A DNA stretch of 64,000 nt from Oegoconia quadripuncta (GCA_949316235.1 OX438751.1:1780413-1844412), one strand, 5' to 3'. Counted from the first letter of the stretch, positions 10,601 through 20,370 are shown. Notes: generated from the letters alone by a model not told the origin. Numbers and translations: made by a program.

Positions 10601-11335
10601 TGGACTCTAATTAGATTTACCTATGTGTGGTACATCCTGGTGTGGTACCTACCGGTGGTAGTTTAAAAAACAAATGACGTTCATAAGTGCATATTGTATT
10701 GCCTACATGAATAAATGATTTATTTTCATTTCATTTCATATGTATTTTAAAGATTAAAAGCAAATAATGTCATTTAAAGCAAATAAAGAGATTCTATTCT
10801 ATTAAAATTTTTCTTTTTGAAAGGCTAGTGAGAAAAATGTAGGCTAAGCCTTAATTGACACAATTTGGAATTTGTACAAGCAGAGATAAGTATGACAATA
10901 ACTTTAGTATCTTCAATATTGGCAGTAAAATAGTGCTGGTTAGGGTGCCACTAAGGAGGCACTGAGGCGAAAAAAAATTGCGCCCCCTTATCGGCACTCT
11001 GACCCTGATGTACCTAGTGCGATAAACAGTTACGAATAACTGGAACCTAGCCTAGCTCTTAACTTCGAGCAATAGCTAACAACTTAAGGATGCCCCCCTC
11101 AAACAAGCTACTGCGTATCTTTCTAGAAGTGCAACCGACGACGGTAGTCATAAATCTCCGGTCTTTTGGCGCCGATTGTGCAATGCAATAACGTTCAATA
11201 GGCACAAAGAATAAAAACGAGAACGGGGCGTTCTCCGTCTCACGCGATAAAAGCAACAAAGAATACATTGCAACATTTTCACTTACCGCATACGGCTAAG
11301 CTGCATAGTAACAAATATATCCTACACTGAACCAT
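7672..11335 (-). CDS. Lamp1: Lysosome-associated membrane glycoprotein (LAMP family), 5' two coding exons
   Basis: Two exons with canonical splice sites. Exon 1 (11335-11287) encodes the signal peptide MVQCRIYLLLCSLAVC; its donor is GTAAGT. Exon 2 (8016-7672, acceptor TTTTTCACAG) continues in frame (phase 1) and ends at a GTAAGTAC donor. Residues 17-56 form a spacer, about 57-100 a Pro/Thr-rich, mucin-like linker, and about 103-131 the start of a LAMP luminal domain (WSFTEDKQTC then IVVQFAAQLNVTYT), with an N-glycosylation sequon at Asn122. LAMP proteins are heavily glycosylated type I proteins of the lysosome limiting membrane. The rest of the luminal domain, the transmembrane helix and the lysosomal tail are not in the window and should lie left of position 1. 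The Drosophila homologue is Lamp1; the symbol is by family resemblance. The 3.3-kb intron carries a LINE fragment, an unrelated plus-strand exon and a MITE. Confidence 0.8.
8460..8770 (-). mobile_element. Non-LTR retrotransposon 3' end, family G (fragment)
   Basis: The order of blocks (ATAACATTTGAAA, TTATCGCTCATTCAC, 'gacatt...tcatgtccatgtattc', 'agtcagaaattttataatag', 'aaatttatttgcaggcat') matches copies at 24234 and 52690, and the coding copy at 47394 in reverse. It lies in the LAMP intron. Confidence 0.6.
8798..9059 (+). CDS. Unidentified 3'-terminal coding exon on the plus strand
   Basis: After a plausible acceptor (ATTATTTTCAACTTAG, ending 8797) an 86-codon frame, open from the acceptor, runs to TAA at 9057-9059. 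It begins WWQSIIPTQPYTDES, contains PPLKISRGTNWKQHVFSDF, then two Cys-containing motifs (DLCGEELC), and ends SLQQKPVKPA. An AATAAA signal follows at 9129-9134. The frame looks coding (charged and aromatic residues mixed, no low complexity), but I recognise no family and could not find upstream exons, because a LINE fragment lies just upstream. It sits in the LAMP intron in the opposite orientation. It may be the last exon of a nested gene, or a captured or retroposed gene fragment. Confidence 0.4.
9129..9134 (+). terminator. AATAAA polyadenylation signal
   Basis: The hexamer lies 70 bases after the stop codon of the plus-strand exon ending at 9059, a normal spacing for a short 3' UTR. Confidence 0.4.
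9313..9531. mobile_element. MITE with GACGC-repeat termini
   Basis: The inverted ends start AGGGTCA(A/G)TTCACACCGAG and run on into tandem GACGC units (about 32-37 bp). The element is flanked by TA at 9311-9312 and 9532-9533, consistent with a TA target-site duplication. It is 219 bp and non-coding. Confidence 0.7.
9720..9912 (+). mobile_element. Non-LTR retrotransposon reverse-transcriptase C-terminus (remnant)
   Basis: The plus strand encodes VKDEIQSTVAKYQKRLEKH, then PNELATQLTN and NKRLKRKDVFSD ending at TAA near 9910. The spacing of small, charged residues is typical of the last residues of Jockey-like reverse transcriptases. Nothing upstream of this motif remains. Confidence 0.5.
9913..11286. 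other. LAMP intron, no further gene seen
   Basis: AT-rich intronic DNA with short A-runs. The segment 10200-10300 resembles a dispersed lepidopteran repeat ('gggccaagtgcggtttggtgattgg'). The minus-strand frame at 11059-11268 is next to exon 1 but has no splice or domain support. Confidence 0.4.
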
Positions 11336-11828
11336 TGTTCACGTTTACCGACAATTTGACGCACAACACTTATTGGGCACAAACTCACGAGCTATGGCGC
11401 AAAATAATGATGCGATTTGATAACAATTCAGTAGCGATAGGATGCTCTACAGTGGACACTTCAGTCTGTCGTTCATGAAATGAAATGGGAGGAGAGAGAC
11501 ACACACACAAAATGTCACTGTCATTCTTGTCAAGACAGCTGAGCAGTGTTACCAGTTTATAGTGATAAATATTACCATTAAAAACGCCACTTTTTCTGTC
11601 CCGTGGTCATCCATCACAGTACGACAGCCTTTTATTTCAATAAAATAAACTTTCCATGTCATCTTTAAAATCTGAAAGTATATCTTCCTTCTTATTTTAT
11701 TTTTTTACATATTATATCGATAAGACACAAGTGTCAATTTATCAGTATTTATGACTGGACCCCTATTCTCGCACACTCGACATTTGTCTATCATAGACAT
11801 TGGCATGTCTATCTCTTTCACATTTATA

Positions 11829-12095
11829 CAGGGCGTCCCAAAGTTATGGGACATGAAGGGGAAGTACCTTAAATATCGTAGATAGTGAATTTTGCTCAAA
11901 GAAGACTTTATGTTATTTTTAAAAGTTAGTAATTCTGCATTCATAGATTTTCTAAAAATTATTTGCTTCGGCTGGGAATCGAACCGACTCAAATGTGAAA
12001 AAAAAACACCCTACTTTTATGATGCCAATCGAAAGAATAGCTAAAAAATAATAACTCTGCCTAAGTAACATAGTATTTTAAAAGAAAGGAACAAC
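11829..12095 (+). repeat. Left terminal inverted repeat (267 bp)
   Basis: It matches the reverse complement of 13680-13947 until the arms diverge after 'GGAACAAC'. Confidence 0.85.
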
Positions 12096-12173
12096 GTGAA
12101 ATTAATCATTTTAATCAAATAAAAAACATACATGAAACTGCCGTAGTCAATTAAGTAGGTATTTTTTTGTAAA

Positions 12174-13235
12174 TTAATTAATTAAATGCTCAAAATGTGA
12201 TCCCTCTTGTCTTACGCAAATCGCCAATCTTTTAATGAGCCCGCTGCCTGTTGATTTTCTAATCATTTTATGGTGAACACTCGATGTGATATGGCACAAT
12301 TCTGTTTGCAACTCGCCTACGTTCTCGTATCGCTTTTTGTATAGCATATCTTTCACGTATCCCCAAAAGAAGAAATCTAATGGTGTGAGGTCCGGGGATC
12401 TGGCCGGCCATCTAATCGGTCCATTTGTACCAATCCATGTAGGAAAACATTCATTTAGAAAATCTGCTGCTCTCCGACTATTATGAGCCGGAGCTCCATC
12501 TTGTTGGAAAATTAAGTTTTCTTGCTCCGCCGCGGAATGGTTTCTTATCTTATCCCTTAAAATTTGAAGTATTCCTAAATACTTTTCTGTGTTCAAGGTT
12601 CCTTGGTAAAAATGGATTAAGAAAACCCGGTTTTTTAAAAGTCCGCACCAACAGTTGAGTGAAAAACGCACTTGGTTATTAGTTTCAGTCACTCGTAGGG
12701 GATTTTCTTTAGACCAAATACGATTATTGTTGCGGTTATACATACCGTTATTGCTAAAGTTAGATTCGTCTGTCCAAATAATATTATCCAAAAAATTTGG
12801 ATCTTCGAGCAATCGTGCCTGGATATCAAGACAGAAATTTTTTCTCCTTTCTGTATCGCCCGGAAGTAATTTTTGAACCAATCGTCCTTCAACATAACTC
12901 TTAAAACCGTGTTTTTTTAATACACGGTGTATTTTACTTTTTGAAACTCCAATTTCATGTTCTCCTTCTCTCACCGATGCTTTCGGAAAAGCCGAAAAGT
13001 AAATTAAAATACCAAGTTCTTCGTCGTTGATCGTATGGTTTTCTTGCTGTGGTTCTCTTGGGCGTTTATCGAAACGTCCCAGAGTTTTCAAATTGTTCAC
13101 AAGCCTTTTCAAAACTTTACGAGACGGTATTTGTCTATCAGGATATTTTACGCCATACCACCGCAAACTTCTAGAGATATCTTTATCGTTCAAAAAATAT
13201 GCTTCCATTAGATCAAAACTTACTTGATATGCCAT
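12174..13235 (-). CDS. Tc1/mariner-superfamily transposase, full-length frame
   Basis: 353 codons from MAYQVSFDLM to HFEHLIN. The N-terminal third has two helix-turn-helix-like segments (about residues 5-50 and 70-112, the latter with IGVSKSKIHRVLKKHG) for binding the inverted repeats. The catalytic domain carries Asp156 in WTDESNF, Asp246 in FQQDGAPAH and Asp287 in RSPDLTPLDFFFWG, the three acids of the DDD triad. There are 40 residues between the second and third Asp, wider than the 34 of classical mariner (DD34D), so this belongs to one of the wide-spaced IS630-Tc1-mariner lineages. There is no frameshift or stop. A related but broken transposase is at 35992-36460. Confidence 0.85.
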   Translation of the reverse strand: MAYQVSFDLMEAYFLNDKDISRSLRWYGVKYPDRQIPSRKVLKRLVNNLKTLGRFDKRPREPQQENHTINDEELGILIYFSAFPKASVREGEHEIGVSKSKIHRVLKKHGFKSYVEGRLVQKLLPGDTERRKNFCLDIQARLLEDPNFLDNIIWTDESNFSNNGMYNRNNNRIWSKENPLRVTETNNQVRFSLNCWCGLLKNRVFLIHFYQGTLNTEKYLGILQILRDKIRNHSAAEQENLIFQQDGAPAHNSRRAADFLNECFPTWIGTNGPIRWPARSPDLTPLDFFFWGYVKDMLYKKRYENVGELQTELCHITSSVHHKMIRKSTGSGLIKRLAICVRQEGSHFEHLIN

Positions 13236-13679
13236 GTTCGCAATAAATTAACACAATAACACTTGTGTAAGTGAATTGAGACTAAACAGATCAATATCCG
13301 AAAAACAAACGCTCGCACATACTGTTCCATTTTCAAATTTAAGAACAACATTTAAAAATATCACTTCTTTTTAAAATATCTTAAAAAGTATGCATTCAAA
13401 CAAACGCTGTCATAAACTGTTCCATTTTCAAATTATAAATTATTTATTTTTGTTTTTAATTTGCCTTCTGTCTAGCTTACAGAGGACGTATTGAAATACA
13501 AGTTTTATCATTTCATCTACACGTGCACTTATAATAAGGAAAACTATGTTAGTACCTATTTTATGAAGTGGGTACTTATTTACGAATAATCAATGCTATC
13601 TTTGGAATGATAATATCGCTACTTTTCGAACGTCGTCGGCAATAAATAACTTTCTTGAAATTTGACTCAATCATTTTAT

Positions 13680-13947
13680 GTTGTTCCTTTCTTTTAAAAT
13701 ACTATGTTACTTAGGCAGAGTTATTATTTTTTAGCTATTCTTTCGATTGGCATCATAAAAGTAGGGTGTTTTTTTTTTCACATTTAAGTCGGTTCGATTC
13801 CCAGCCGAAGCAAGTAATTTTTAGAAAATCTATGAATGCAGAATTACTAACTTTTAAAAATAACATAAAGTCTTCTTTGAGCAAAATTCACTATCTACAA
13901 TATTTAAGGTACTTCCCCTTCATGTCCCATAACTTTGGGACGCCCTG
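13680..13947 (-). repeat. Right terminal inverted repeat
   Basis: Reverse complement of 11829-12095. The outer end is GGGACGCCCTG, followed by TA. Confidence 0.85.
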
Positions 13948-14029
13948 TATACGTGTGTAAAAGTGACAAACCTATTGATGTCGTTCGACATTGAAATCTC
14001 GAGTATGTGAGAATCAGGCTCCAGGGCCC

Positions 14030-14163
14030 CGATTCTCGCGCGTTCGACATATCACTGCCGATAGACATTGGTATGTCTATCTCTTTCACACTTACATGCA
14101 TGTGCAAAAGCGACAGATCTATGGCTGTCTATCGACAGAGAAATGTCGAATGCGCGAGAATTC
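14030..14163. mobile_element. Intact palindromic MITE
   Basis: GATTCTCGCGCGTTCGACAT at the left is inverted as ATGTCGAATGCGCGAGAAT at the right. The interior includes ATGTCTATCTCTTTCACAC, also seen in the interrupted sister copy at 11764-14014, which lies immediately to the left. Confidence 0.7.
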
Positions 14164-14189
14164 AGACTTTGGACTAATGTCGTTGGTTT

Positions 14190-14572
14190 GTTTTATTTTT
14201 TCGTTTTATTCACTCCTTTCGGAGAAGGCAAAGGGATCTAAGCCTATACAGCCATATCTTTATCTCTCTTCAATTTATTAGTCAGTCTCAGTCAAAACAA
14301 GTAATTCGTCGTATACTTGGCGTATACAGAGTCTAGTCATGGTCAAGTCATTCTTCAGTAAAGTGGCAGAATGCTTAACAAAAGATTTTGGCGGCTTCTT
14401 GTAGGAACCCGAAAGCTTCGTTTACACTTTCCTTCACTTGTACCCATCACTAATGTTTGCTGCACAATATTCTGCCCTTATTAAGCTTCAAAAGTCAGAA
14501 TGCATAAACTATAAGAATTATAAAGAAAAATGCAACTTCACACGACGAGATCCCGCCAAAAAGCCTGTCGTT
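14190..14572 (+). repeat. Unclassified dispersed repeat, family J, copy 1
   Basis: About 385 bp matching 18448-18836 in the same orientation: shared blocks include GGAGAAGGCAAAGGGATCTA, AGTAATTCGTCGTATACTTG and AAGATTTTGGCGGCTTCTTG. No terminal repeats, poly-A or clear coding frame identify its class. Confidence 0.7.
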
Positions 14573-14639
14573 GGTTCGATAGCGATAGTTTTCGATTCGA
14601 TATCGGTATTTCATGAACGTTGGGTTGTATGGCCGTAGC

Positions 14640-15484
14640 ATATTATTTGTAATCGCTAGCAGTAGATTATTGACTTGATTTCTAATTCTTATTTCGGTAT
14701 TGATATTTTAAGTGACGCTCCCAATAAAAAATGATTGAGAGAAGAGGATGGGCCCCGTAGGCGAACGCTTTAGGTTTTGAACGTTTCGATTCGAGTTTCC
14801 GTTGCGAACCGAGGGGCTACTATGATCTCATCATCATTACATTATAATTCCGCTCAAGAAAGAAGTTAATCTGTTATAGAAATGCGTCTCTGTCTAACAG
14901 TAAACTGTATGGAATTAAGTAAGTATTCGCCCCCAAGAGCTGTATTCTTTGGAACATTTCGATACTGAATTTTCGTATACCGTCTATCTAACTATCAGAA
15001 TTCGAACGCAGGTAGCAAAATAGAACCAACCTATCTCTTCCCAAATTCTCTTCTTAACTGGTCTAGATGAACGGATCACTGGATCGGTAGCAGCATTATC
15101 ATGTCGCCTGAACCCAGCGGCCGCCAGTCTCCTGAAACACAGCCTCCTCTCACTAGGCCAGGATATCGGCTATAATTCACCACACGGACCCAGTAGAGAT
15201 TGATGAATTTCTATCAATGGCCACTTGACTCTATTTCCAGGTTGCTCCTGTAGGTGTCTGACTTAGCTTAACGACTGCCTTCAATGAAAAACAACTGGAA
15301 CCGACTGGCGTGCTCTCTGAGACTATGATGATGCCAGAGTGGTCCCCCATTCAAGAACTAACCGCAATATCAGACAAGTGGCCTAACTGAGCTTTTCGCT
15401 AATAAAAGAGAAATATCCATAGCAAGAGCCCTACGACTACTAGGTACTATATCGGTCTCGGTATTACATAACACTTTTCTCTCA
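14640..15484. other. Unassigned sequence with possible retroelement debris
   Basis: No supported gene. The block at 15085-15370 (e.g. CAGCGGCCGCCAGTCTCCTG) has a GC content above its surroundings and may be an old retroelement piece, but I could not assign it. Confidence 0.3.
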
Positions 15485-15815
15485 CTCGGTGACTCAGCGG
15501 TTAAGGCGAGCGTCGGTGACTCAGCTGTTAAGATGCGGCCTCCTAATTTGGGAGGTCCGGGTTCAATTCCCAGGCAGGCCATGTATCAATGAGTTTTTAA
15601 ATTGCATTTAATTACTCGTGTGCCTTATCCGCCTACTCTTAACCGGTGAAGGAAAACATCGTGAGGAAACCTGGATGCCTGAGAAATAAAAATTCTAAAG
15701 TATGTGAATTCCCCAACCCGTTTAGCCACGGTGGTGGACTATGGCCCATACTCCCTCATTATACGAGGGAAGGCCTATATCCCTGTAGTGGGCTGAGATG
15801 TTATCAGATCGTCTG
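15485..15815 (+). mobile_element. tRNA-headed SINE, family C
   Basis: The head has TGACTCAGCGGTTAAG-like (A-box) and GGTCCGGGTTCAATTCCCA (B-box) motifs, preceded by a partial duplication of the first 25 bp. The body continues ATGAGTTTTTAAATT... to the 'tacgagggaaggcctatatc' tail. Other copies are at 27716, 37250 and 61300. Confidence 0.75.
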
Positions 15816-15929
15816 TCCACCATGGGAGTGAACATCCTAAGCTGCGCTTGTCGGTGCTTGATCTCCTCGAGAACTAATGCCCCACCGGCCATCAGTTATT
15901 CGAGCGATGTGCCCTGTCTACTGGCAGTA

Positions 15930-16255
15930 GGCCACTTTAACTTGCTAATCCGCTGGGCTTTGCTAACTTGCTCATATGAGCAACATGACATGACTGATGA
16001 CATATGTCAGTGACCTTCGTTCGCCTTCGGATCTTTCCATTTCTAATTCGGTCACGTAATGGAACGCCGAGCATCACCCTCTCCATAGCTCCTTGCAAGA
16101 CCTTGAGCATTCTTATGAGGTCCATGTCCATCCATGTTCCGGTGCCATAAATCATCACTGGTAACACATAGATTAAAATTTTCGTCTTCAAGCACCCTCG
16201 GAACGAGAAGACGTTGCACAGTTTCCCGAATGCTGACCATCCAACTTGGATTCGT
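15930..16255 (-). mobile_element. RTE-type reverse-transcriptase fragment
   Basis: On the minus strand, fragments in two frames read NFNLCVTSDDLWHRN, VLPVMIYGTGTW, then QGAMERVMLGVPLRDRIRN and RRTKVTDI. This order is typical of the C-terminal part of RTE/'craniofacial-type' endonuclease-reverse transcriptase elements abundant in Lepidoptera. A frameshift separates the parts, so it is a dead remnant. Confidence 0.6.
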
Positions 16256-16289
16256 CGATTGGCCTCTCTATCGAAGTTGTACCTGTCCT

Positions 16290-16470
16290 GTGGGTTTCTT
16301 GCGCCGCTTCTTTTCCCACAAATGATTTTCCTTTCCGAAGCGGTGGTAGCTTGGACATACTGACTGACCGAAAAATGCTTAGCCCTATTTTTATTTCCAG
16401 TAGATTTAAATTGACATTCAACAAAAATGATATCATGTATCCTACGTTGAAATAAATGCTTGAAGTTTAA
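16290..16470 (+). repeat. Dispersed retroelement 3' repeat, family I
   Basis: The blocks 'cttttcccacaaatgatttt', 'cggtggtagcttggacatac' and 'taaattgacattcaacaaaa' are found inverted at 39975-40215. The right end is ACGTTGAAATAAATGCTTGA. Confidence 0.55.
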
Positions 16471-16850
16471 CGTTCTATTCGGATCTTGTGAATAGCTCCC
16501 GCAGGATAAAAAAATTAAACATATTCGCTAAATTATTCCACTAAGGCGAAGCCGCGATCGGAAAGCTAGTCTGTAATAAAAACTAGTTTAGAACATTTAG
16601 ATTGACTTTATTCGCACATTTCACAACATTCAAGCGTCCAATAATCTAAACACAAAATCTTTAATTCAGGTACCTAGATATTATCTTGAAAAATACACTA
16701 TAGTAACTTACGTAAACTTAAAATTAATATTTACACATTTAATATCGATAATAGACATTTTTAGTGAAAGATAGTAACAATAGAGATCAATGACTTAACT
16801 TATTGTAATTACGTAGACAGGAACGAACTTATTGCGGTCGACTGGTGAAG

Positions 16851-16872
16851 CCGTAGACATCTCTGTCTACGG
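16851..16872. repeat. Short perfect hairpin
   Basis: CCGTAGACA and TGTCTACGG are exact inverted arms (9 bp) around a TCTC loop. It lies just upstream of a longer hairpin and a candidate small gene. Confidence 0.6.
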
Positions 16873-16890
16873 GTGAAGCTCTTATAGTTG

Positions 16891-16932
16891 AGTAATACCA
16901 CATGAGTAAAGATTTACTCATGTGGTAATACT
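16891..16932. repeat. Perfect 20-bp-arm palindrome
   Basis: AGTAATACCACATGAGTAAA (16891-16910) and its exact reverse complement (16913-16932) are separated by two bases. Confidence 0.8.
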
Positions 16933-17005
16933 GTGTACGGTAAGGGTTATTGAAACAATCAAAATGGCACCACATAATTGATGCTAAAACGAGTGTTTGG
17001 AACCA

Positions 17006-17429
17006 ATGGTAAGTAACTACTTAATCTGTGCCCAATGGGAACTTAAAGTCACACACCGACCACAGAGTAGGTACCATGCCGACCCCGACCTCGTTCGCGA
17101 ACTATCGTATCAAATGCTGATAAGTGGTAAAAATGGATCACTTACCATAAAAAAGTGAGAAAAACATGTAACAAACTTAAAGTATTACTCGTAAAATTCA
17201 TATTTTTAATCAATATTGTAATTTTTTCTAGCACTTGTGTGAGGCACAGACCAAAAATACTTTGGTTGTGTGCGCAATGGTTTTGTTCATATGCTCAGCA
17301 GTCCTATTAGTTCTCGAATATTCTAAGAGATGGCGCTGTTTTATCTACTACGAAAAGTTCAAAAAAGATTTATTCGCGCGACCATCTAAAGCATACAAAT
17401 ATCAATGCAAAAAATATTTCATGGGATAA
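17006..17429 (+). CDS. Candidate small single-pass membrane protein, two exons
   Basis: Proposed exon 1 ends with the start codon itself: ACCAATG|GTAAGTAAC (ATG 17006-17008). The 223-bp intron ends in TTTTTTCTAG, and exon 2 (17232-17429) is open in phase 0 to TAA. The product would be 66 aa: a short N-terminus (MHLCEAQTKN), a membrane segment of about 20 residues (LVVCAMVLFICSAVLLVLEY), then a basic, aromatic tail (KRWRC...FARPSKAYKYQCKKYF). An in-frame TAA lies just upstream of the ATG. I recognise no family. Support is only splice signals and composition. The hairpins at 16851-16932 lie in the would-be leader or promoter. Confidence 0.33.
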
Positions 17430-17504
17430 AGTAGCACTAGAAAACGTCACATTTCTTTATGTTATTATTAAAATTACTGCGCCATCACATAGATAAGTAC
17501 CTAT

Positions 17505-18030
17505 ATGTATGAATATTATACTATAATTTCAGTGGTTCTATTTTGCCAATTTTCGCGGTTCAAACCCTCATTCGACTCCGTTACACTACTTGCAAACGAA
17601 CGAAAAAAGCACGGACATGACAAAGTATGTGTGTATGTGTATCCAGTCTGGGGCCCGAATTATAATCCATATTCAATTTGGTTGGTATCGGAACATTTCA
17701 AATTAACAATGCATTTCCGTGAACAAATGCGCTATTCCAAATTTGAAGCTTTCCGAGCCATTTGTATATTCTGTTACATTTACTTCTAGCAGCTATAACA
17801 ACAACGTATTTCTGTATTATGGGTTTGTTGTCGACATTTTTGTTATTTTCTTTTATATATGTATGTTTGTTACTAACTTCGGTTTTCTAAGTATACCTCT
17901 GTACACACTGTCTACTTGTTACTTCACAAAATTGCCTCCTCACTGAGATTTACTGGAAGAGAATTTTTAATATTGTCCTAGTTTTTTGTGTGTGCTTGTA
18001 TGAAATAAAGTGTTAAATAAATAAAATGAT
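17505..18030 (+). repeat. Probable non-LTR retrotransposon 3' region, family K-like
   Basis: The 3' part (17860-18030: TATGTATGTTTGTTACTAA ... CTGAGATTTACTGGAAGAGA ... GTGTTAAATAAATAAA) matches the layout of 57280-57540. The preceding 94-codon frame (17505-17789, containing VYPVWGPNYNPYSIWL) has no recognised domain; it could be element-derived. Confidence 0.45.
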
Positions 18031-18134
18031 ATATTTGTATAGGTAGCCCCAAGGGAATTTTCAAAATTTATGTTATTATTAATTTCATGCTGTGTGCTAT
18101 CTCTTAGTTAATACTTGTTTATTGTATGTATTGT

Positions 18135-18268
18135 TGTAAACCTTGGGATTTTCAAGAGCAGAGTGAATAGGCATTTACTGGGATCGTGTGCTACCTACAT
18201 CTTCGACCACATCGTCACTTCGCATCAAGTGAGATTGTGGTCCAACGCGACTCCAGTCAATCATAAAA
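18135..18268 (+). mobile_element. Non-LTR retrotransposon family D, extreme 3' end
   Basis: AACCTTGGGATTTTCAAGAG...GAATAGGCATTTACTGGGAT...GTGAGATTGTGGTC is the last ~130 bp of the element seen at 5590. The copy is severely 5'-truncated. Confidence 0.7.
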
Positions 18269-18447
18269 AAGTATGCAGGAAGGCTTTGGGCGACTAAGTA
18301 TACTTATTATTTACGTATTTAAATTAACAGTAACTTATTGCTACGCATGTACTCATGTACGCACTAGGTACAATCGGCTTCAAAAGTGCTTATCCAGCTT
18401 ACGCGTAAACGATTTATTTATTTATTTATTTATTTTTTTTTTTTTTT

Positions 18448-18836
18448 TTGGTTTCATTCTCTCCTTTAGGAGAAGGCAAAGGGATCTAGCCCATAACAGC
18501 CATGTCTTATTTCTCTTATTTCTTCAGTTTGTAAGTCAGTCTCAGTCAAAACAAGTAATTCGTCGTATACTTGGCGTATACAGAGTCTAGTCACGGTCAT
18601 GTCATTCTTCAGTAAAGTGGCAGAATGCTTTACAAAAGATTTTGGCGGCTTCTTGTGGGAACCCGAAAGCTCCGTTACGCACTTTAATTTACACCTCCCT
18701 TCACTTGTACACTATCACTAACGTTTGCTGCACAATACTCTGCCATTATTAAGCTTCAAAAGTTAGAATGCACAAATTATAAGACTTATAAAGAAAAATG
18801 CTACTTCACTCGCCGAGTTCCCGCCAAAAAGCCGAT
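18448..18836 (+). repeat. Unclassified dispersed repeat, family J, copy 2
   Basis: Same blocks as 14190-14572, in the same orientation, including AACAAGTAATTCGTCGTATA. It is preceded by a TTTA/T-rich run at 18414-18450. Confidence 0.7.
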
Positions 18837-19611
18837 TTATTGTTATACGAACACCTTGTATTTTAGGTAAAGGCAAATAATCCAGTATTGTTCTGTAAAT
18901 TGTACTTTCCGTTGGAGACTCGAATTAGTCTAAATAAAATGTTTCATATTATTACTTCAAATGATCTAAAGGATATAATAAAATTGTAGTCTTACTTACA
19001 TCATACCGGGTGAGTTATTTTACCGTAAAGAAAAAAATAGGGCATATTAGATAAGAGAAATAGAAATTATTGGCATAGGTAGTTTAATTTTTTTCTTCAA
19101 GGCAGATATACCAGAATGTTGGTAGCATTCTACCTCTTTGAATGGCAATGGCGAAGGTAGACGTCAGCCTTACGATCGCGCGATACCCTACGAGTGGATA
19201 AATCCTTAAATTGTTTAAGCTGAGACTGGATATGATTTTTTGAAGCTGCATTGACAAAGTATTATTAGAATGCCTCTTATCTCACTAAATTTATGTGAGA
19301 CAGAACATTAGCGAGGACAGTAAAAGATGTTAAAAGGCAGTATTATGTAGTTATATAATATTGACTTAATTAAGGCAAGTTACCCCTACTTTAGTAACTT
19401 TTGCAAAATGCGACATCACCTGGAATATCACACATTACATACAAGATTATATTTTGTATACCAAAAAGGCGATACACCCCAATTATCATATACCTAGATA
19501 TTTTGTAGTCTAGAAAAAATAAAAATAGAGAATTGTTGCGTATCCAGTTACCGTTATGTATCCGTTCGTATGGTGTTTATCATTCCTTACTTAAATAATT
19601 ATTGAAAAAAA
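18837..19611. other. Unassigned AT-rich sequence
   Basis: No gene, repeat boundary or structured element recognised. Confidence 0.4.
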
Positions 19612-20234
19612 TATTAGGTCCCTACCTATGAAAGTGGCGTTTTGTATGAAGAATTTCATTAAGTGTTTTCTTCATACAAACATTTTGATTTTTTTTTGGG
19701 AACGGCAAATCTAAATTTAGCTAAACTTTGTATGGGAAGCACATGAAAAGAGCTCTGTTCAATTGTTTTTTATTATGTGATTTACCCCAGAAATTAAAAT
19801 ATATTTCATGTGAAACCTTGAAATAATATTCCATTTTCCAAATAAAAAACAATTTTGGATATAGCTTTGAAAATCGCAGAAATTGGTACATAGGATTAAC
19901 GAAGAAAAATACTCCAATTTCATAGGTAAAGACCCAATATAACCCCATATATTTTCATAGCCGGACTCGATTCTATACGTGCTTCTGAACAAACTAATTT
20001 CACGTTTCAGGTTAACAATAAATAACCTTGTATACACATAGATATAAATAGCCACACGGTGCGTTGCGTCACCATTGCGTCGCCGTCGAGATATACGTAG
20101 TTCATTACCGCCCGCAATGGTTTCACCGACGTTAGCGACCGATATTACGCGGCAATGAACTATCAACGCCCTAGGCTGGAATTTTGCTCACTCTTTACAA
20201 GTCAAAAAAGCGACATTTCCAAGCTGGTGGGGTG

Positions 20235-20370
20235 ATAATTGTATCAATCATTCAAATACTCTTTATTGCATAACATTAAACAATAACACAATAAAAGTTT
20301 CAGCTCACGTCAATAGTACAGTCACCTGCAACTAAAAGTATACTCTCGTATTGCATGAGTTAGGTACAGC
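20235..20370 (-). repeat. Retroelement 3' fragment, family H
   Basis: The left part 'caaatactctttattgc' also occurs at 30418-30434. It looks like the minus-strand 3' end of a retroelement whose poly-A region has decayed. Confidence 0.3.

Larger units (their letters stand above)
11829..13947 (-). mobile_element. Apparently intact Tc1/mariner-superfamily transposon
   Basis: The 2119-bp element begins CAGGGCGTCCCAAAG and ends with the reverse complement, flanked by TA at 11827-11828 and 13948-13949. The terminal inverted repeats are long: 11829-12095 and 13680-13947. By eye they differ by three substitutions and one A-run length change. A single uninterrupted 353-codon transposase lies between them on the minus strand. 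Near-identical ends, a full reading frame and clean TA flanks suggest recent insertion and possible autonomy. Confidence 0.85.
11764..14014. mobile_element. Palindromic MITE interrupted by the Tc1/mariner-type transposon
   Basis: Left half 11764-11828 (ATTCTCGCACACTCGACAT, then ATGTCTATCTCTTTCACA) and right half 13950-14014 (AAAAGTGACAAACCTAT ... GAGTATGTGAGAAT) together match the intact copy at 14030-14163. The transposon at 11829-13947 sits in the middle, at a TA. Confidence 0.65.

Noticed and set aside
19721..20166. Minus-strand frames of 75 and 135 codons
   Set aside because: They lie within the degraded mariner but show no transposase motif; probably chance frames in AT-rich DNA.
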